Assembly: GCF_004765805.1 (NCBI RefSeq)
Contig: NZ_SBIU01000006.1
Span: 1 to 64,000 of the forward strand
Source: Halorussus halobius
GTDB lineage: Archaea; Halobacteriota; Halobacteria; Halobacteriales; Haladaptataceae
Reading direction: 5' to 3'
DNA: 64,000 bases
The notes beneath the pieces were generated by a model, which made no database searches, was not told where the DNA came from, and worked only from the letters and a program-made list of their open reading frames with translations. Position numbers and translations under genes: made by a program. This document shows, piece by piece, positions 61,136-64,000 of this stretch. Numbering within the stretch: the first letter of the stretch is position 1; each line of letters opens with the position of its first letter.

Positions 61136-61437
61136 CTCTCGGCTTCCTGTTTCTCGGTGATCTTCATCCCCTCGAGTTTCCCGTTTATCTCGTCTATCTT
61201 GCCGTCGAGTTCGGCCACGAACTCGTCGGTCCGCTCGGTCGTGATGGCACCCTGACTCGACGGCTCGATGAGGTTCTCCTCTTCGAGGACGCGGAGGGAG
61301 TAACGGACCTTGTGGTGGGGGTAGCCCGTCTCGTTGGACATCTTCACGATGCCGATGGGCTCGCTCTCGATGACCATCTTCAGTACCTGCAGATGTCGCT
61401 CCAACATATCGACTTCCTTCTCCAGTCGATCTATCAT
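61132..61437 (-). CDS. Winged-helix transcriptional regulator with coiled coil
   Basis: 101 aa. LERHLQVLKMVIESEPIGIV, KMSNETGYPHHKVRYSLRVL and EEENLIEPSSQGAITTERTD form a winged helix; the flanks (MIDRLEKEVDMLERH and DEFVAELDGKIDEINGKLEG) are coiled coil for dimerisation. The likely role is DNA binding. Upstream (61438-61560) is AT-rich with TTAAATG and AACTTG boxes, suiting divergent promoters with purA. Confidence 0.85.
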   Translation of the reverse strand: MIDRLEKEVDMLERHLQVLKMVIESEPIGIVKMSNETGYPHHKVRYSLRVLEEENLIEPSSQGAITTERTDEFVAELDGKIDEINGKLEGMKITEKQEAES

Positions 61438-61696
61438 GGCACGTGTTAACTTGTCTTAGAGGCTTTTAAATGTTGCTGTCCACCCGGTGGCGCGCTGTTA
61501 CTGTTCCGATTGTTGAGAGTGAGAACAGTTAACGGTTTTGGCGCTCCCGACGAGCCGCGCGTCGGCCCCTCCCCGGTCGATATCCTCGAAACTGGTTGTT
61601 TCGGCCGGGCGAGGTTCGGTTTTAGGCACGACTATGCATCATCACGGTCGACGGACCGAAATCGGTTTACGACGAGCGGGTGAACCACTCGGCGTA

Positions 61697-63061
61697 ATGA
61701 CCGTAACCATCGTCGGCTCGCAACTCGGCGACGAGGGAAAGGGCGGCATCGTGGACCTCTGGGGCGATGCCGCCGACGTGGTCGTCCGATATCAGGGCGG
61801 CGACAACGCGGGCCACACAGTCGTCGAGGGCGGCACCGAGTACAAGCTATCGCTGGTTCCGAGCGGTGCAGTGCGGGGGAAGGTCGGCGTCCTCGGCAAC
61901 GGCTGCGTGGTCAACCCCGCCACGCTGTTCGAGGAGATAGACGACCTCCGCGAGCGGGGCCTCGACCCCGACGTCCGGGTCGCGCGGCGCGCGCACGTCA
62001 TCTTCCCGTACCACCGCGTGCTCGACGGCATCGAGGAGGAGGCCAAGAGCGAGTCCGACCAGGAGGTCGGCACGACCGGGCGCGGTATCGGCCCGACCTA
62101 CGAGGACAAGGTCGGTCGGCGGGGCGTTCGGGTCGGCGACTTGGTCGACCCCGAGCGCCTGCGCGAGAAGTTGGAGTACGTCGTGCCCCAGAAGCGGGCG
62201 CTCGCCGAGGACGTGTTCGGCGTCGATATCGGCGAGGAGTTCGACGTGGCGTCGCTGTACGAGGAGTACCGGCGCTACGGCGAGCGCCTGCGCGAGGAGC
62301 GGATGACCGTCGACGCCGGCCCGTTCCTCGCCGACCGCCTCGACGCCGGCGACGAAGTGATGTTCGAGGGCGCGCAGGGGACGCTCATCGACGTCGACCA
62401 CGGCAACTACCCGTACGTCACCTCCTCGAACCCCACTGCGGGCGGCGCGGCCACCGGGACCGGCCTGGGGCCGGGCGTGGTCGGCGGCGGCGAGGTCGTC
62501 GGCATCGTCAAGGCCTACCTCACTCGGGTCGGCAGCGGGCCGATGCCGACCGAACTCGGCGGCGTCGTCGGCGATACGCCCGGCTACGACGAGCAGGGCG
62601 AGGGCGACGACGAGGAACTGGCGACCTACGTCCGCGAGGAGGGCGGCGAGTACGGCACCGTCACCGGCCGACCCCGGCGCGTGGGCTGGCTCGACCTGCC
62701 GATGCTCCGCCACTCGACCCGCGTGAACGGGTTCACCGGCCTCGCGGTCAACCACGTCGACGTGCTGGCGGGGTTGGACGAAGTGCAGGTCGGCCACAGC
62801 TACGACCTCGACGGTGAGGAACTGTTCACCGTGCCCGCGACCACCGAGCGGTGGGGCGACTGCGAACCGAACTTCCGCACGTTCGACGGCTGGGAGGACG
62901 TGGACTGGTCGGCGGTCGCCGAGACGGGCTACGACGCCATCCCCGAGAACGCCCGCGAGTACCTCGGCTACGTCAGCGACCAACTCGACGTTCCCATCTA
63001 CGCGGTCGGGGTCGGGCCGAACCGCGAGGAGTCGGTCGTGCTGGAAGACCCCTTCGAGTGA
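61697..63061 (+). CDS. purA: Adenylosuccinate synthetase
   Basis: 454 aa. It converts IMP and aspartate to adenylosuccinate with GTP. Motifs: IVGSQLGDEGKGGIVDLWGD with P-loop and catalytic Asp, GDNAGHTVV with His, TTGRGIGPTYEDKVGRRGVR (IMP binding), EGAQGTLIDVDHGNYPYVTS and VNGFTGLAVNHVDVL (GTP/Asp loop). ATG 61697 gives the usual N-terminus. purF lies elsewhere in the window and is not linked. Confidence 0.95.
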   Translation: MTVTIVGSQLGDEGKGGIVDLWGDAADVVVRYQGGDNAGHTVVEGGTEYKLSLVPSGAVRGKVGVLGNGCVVNPATLFEEIDDLRERGLDPDVRVARRAHVIFPYHRVLDGIEEEAKSESDQEVGTTGRGIGPTYEDKVGRRGVRVGDLVDPERLREKLEYVVPQKRALAEDVFGVDIGEEFDVASLYEEYRRYGERLREERMTVDAGPFLADRLDAGDEVMFEGAQGTLIDVDHGNYPYVTSSNPTAGGAATGTGLGPGVVGGGEVVGIVKAYLTRVGSGPMPTELGGVVGDTPGYDEQGEGDDEELATYVREEGGEYGTVTGRPRRVGWLDLPMLRHSTRVNGFTGLAVNHVDVLAGLDEVQVGHSYDLDGEELFTVPATTERWGDCEPNFRTFDGWEDVDWSAVAETGYDAIPENAREYLGYVSDQLDVPIYAVGVGPNREESVVLEDPFE

Positions 63062-63174
63062 CCTGCCCGGGCGTTCGCGAGCGTCACCGCGCGGACTCGC
63101 CTACGCGGGGGACCCCGCCCGAGACCGCCCGCCAACCCGTCACGCTTTTGGCCCGTCCGCCCACACGCTCTCTC

Positions 63175-63366
63175 ATGAAACAGTCGCTGATGGACGTCAT
63201 CTGCTGTCCACTCGACAAACAGGCGCTCGAACTCGACGCGACCGAGACCGACGACGAGGAGGTCCTCGCGGGCACCCTGACCTGTACGGAGTGTGGCGAG
63301 ACCTTCCCGATCGAGGACGGCATCCCGAACCTCCTGCCGCCGGACATGCGCGACGCGGAGGCGTAG
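63175..63366 (+). CDS. Trm112-like methyltransferase-activating protein
   Basis: 63 aa. Zinc-binding pattern DVICCPLDKQALELD … GTLTCTECGETFPIEDGIPNLLP, as in Trm112, which activates several tRNA, rRNA and protein methyltransferases. Only four Cys form the ligand set. It is a separate small gene after purA. Confidence 0.88.
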   Translation: MKQSLMDVICCPLDKQALELDATETDDEEVLAGTLTCTECGETFPIEDGIPNLLPPDMRDAEA

Positions 63367-63372
63367 TTTTTT
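63367..63372 (+). terminator. T-tract after the Trm112-like gene
   Basis: TAGTTTTTTCTCCCC: six T directly after the stop codon, a typical archaeal termination signal. Confidence 0.5.
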
Positions 63373-63400
63373 CTCCCCCGACTCGGAGGTAGTACCCGTC

Positions 63401-63982
63401 GTGCCAGACAGTCTCCCGGTCTCGCTCAACCACGACCGACTCCACGACGTCCGGACGCCGGCGTCGTTCGAGGCGACCGACTCGTTCGAGATACTGCTTC
63501 GGAACGGCGACGCGCCTGTCCACGTCCACCTCCACCTCGACGACGCGCTGTCGCAGGTGGCGTCGATTCCCGCGAACAACCACTTCGTGGACGCCGATTC
63601 GACCCGGCAGGTGACGGTCGAGGTCGCGGACGAACCCCGCCCCGTGGAGGGCCAGCTCAAGGTGGTCACCGGCCACGGCGCGGAGACCGACTACGTGACC
63701 GTCTCGGTCGTCGAACCCGACGAGCGCGAGGACGCCGTCGACGTCGACGAGCGCTTCGCCGACCCGCCCGCGAGGGAAGCGACCGACGACGAGGCGGGCG
63801 GGTACGAGGCGGTGTCGGCGTCGCTGGCCGCGGACGGCCCGGTCGCCGCGCTCGGTCTGTTCGCGGTCGCGGTGGCGGTCGGCTCGGCCACGCTCTCGAA
63901 CAGCGGTGCGGTGGTGGTCGGCGCGATAGTCGCGCTGGCGAGCGTGGCGACGGCGGGCTACCTGCTCGTTCGCGGCGATTGA
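63401..63982 (+). CDS. Membrane-anchored hypothetical protein (DUF7524-like)
   Basis: 193 aa. GTG start at 63401, preceded by GGAGGT (63386-63391), a strong Shine-Dalgarno match that is rare in this window. Residues about 1-110 are a beta-rich domain (FEILLRNGDAPVHVHLHLDD, FVDADSTRQVTVEVADEPRP). About 110-140 is an acidic linker, and two C-terminal helices (AALGLFAVAVAVGSATLSN and VVVGAIVALASVATAGYLLV) anchor it in the membrane. Function unknown. It is conserved in haloarchaea as far as I recall. Confidence 0.78.
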   Translation: MPDSLPVSLNHDRLHDVRTPASFEATDSFEILLRNGDAPVHVHLHLDDALSQVASIPANNHFVDADSTRQVTVEVADEPRPVEGQLKVVTGHGAETDYVTVSVVEPDEREDAVDVDERFADPPAREATDDEAGGYEAVSASLAADGPVAALGLFAVAVAVGSATLSNSGAVVVGAIVALASVATAGYLLVRGD

Positions 63983-64000
63983 ACGCTCGGCGCGGGACCC

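Overview
This window is a chromosomal segment of a halophilic archaeon (class Halobacteria). GC is very high, and the proteins are rich in Asp and Glu and poor in Lys. Many genes start a few bases to about 30 bases after a TTTTA- or TTTAA-like TATA box, as in leaderless haloarchaeal transcripts. Several genes are archaeal or archaeal-type: GatE, deoxyhypusine synthase, ribosomal protein L37e with an LSm protein, archaeal-type methionine adenosyltransferase, UPF0058, HemAT and haloarchaea-only hypothetical families. I cannot fix the genus. I see no provirus, insertion sequence, CRISPR array or rRNA.

Layout. The left end is a perfect 25-bp tandem array (7 copies) next to half of a dispersed palindromic element. 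0.3-11.2 kb: a membrane hydrolase, an HTH regulator, BolA, a sulfatase, fumarase, two PH-domain membrane proteins and gatE. 11.3-13.7 kb: an iron/siderophore ABC locus with three TTTAGG-N4-CCTAAA operators. Its permease gene has collapsed to a 56-codon remnant that joins what look like the N- and C-termini. 13.7-19.9 kb: the globin-coupled transducer HemAT, a PAP2 phosphatase, a lipoprotein, a phenylacetate-CoA-ligase-like enzyme and a short exported or anchored protein. 20.0-25.7 kb: an acyl-CoA block with thiolase, a fused HMG-CoA-synthase-like/DUF35 protein that lacks catalytic Cys and His, 3-hydroxyacyl-CoA dehydrogenase, enoyl-CoA hydratase and an SDR reductase. 26-33 kb: small RNA- and zinc-binding proteins, deoxyhypusine synthase, a frame-disrupted dodecin, and menF-menD of menaquinone synthesis. 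33-42 kb: an aminotransferase, a winged-helix/DICT pair, a thioesterase, tRNA-Leu(GAG), a DUF420 protein, purF, lsm-rpl37e and a DUF1028 protein. 42.5-47.9 kb: a ribbon-helix-helix protein, then a CHAT-domain (caspase-like) protein convergent with a 44-aa hydrophobic peptide gene, then VOC, dodecin (intact) and IscA/ErpA-type genes. 48.3-54.4 kb: hisD, then a sugar-type ABC transporter (two permeases and an ATPase, with no binding protein in the window) and a Gfo/Idh/MocA oxidoreductase. 54.4-64 kb: a CYTH protein, methionine adenosyltransferase, a sulfite-oxidase-fold enzyme, small regulators, a large coiled-coil protein, purA, a Trm112-like protein and a membrane-anchored protein.

The most striking non-genic structure is a family of long inverted-repeat elements. 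Each carries a CTAGCT core and GC-rich arms built from GCGGTTGCGG/GTGCTGTGCGG units and ends in a GCCAGCGCGCGCC-type terminus. Copies or parts lie near 0.2, 5.4, 22.8, 27.2, 37.7 and 48.0 kb, always between genes. The best copy (about 47970-48315) is a nearly symmetric palindrome of about 345 bp.

Some loci are visibly decaying or rearranging: the deleted permease, the dodecin with a one-base loss apparently offset by a 25-bp tandem duplication, and an ABC cluster without a binding protein.
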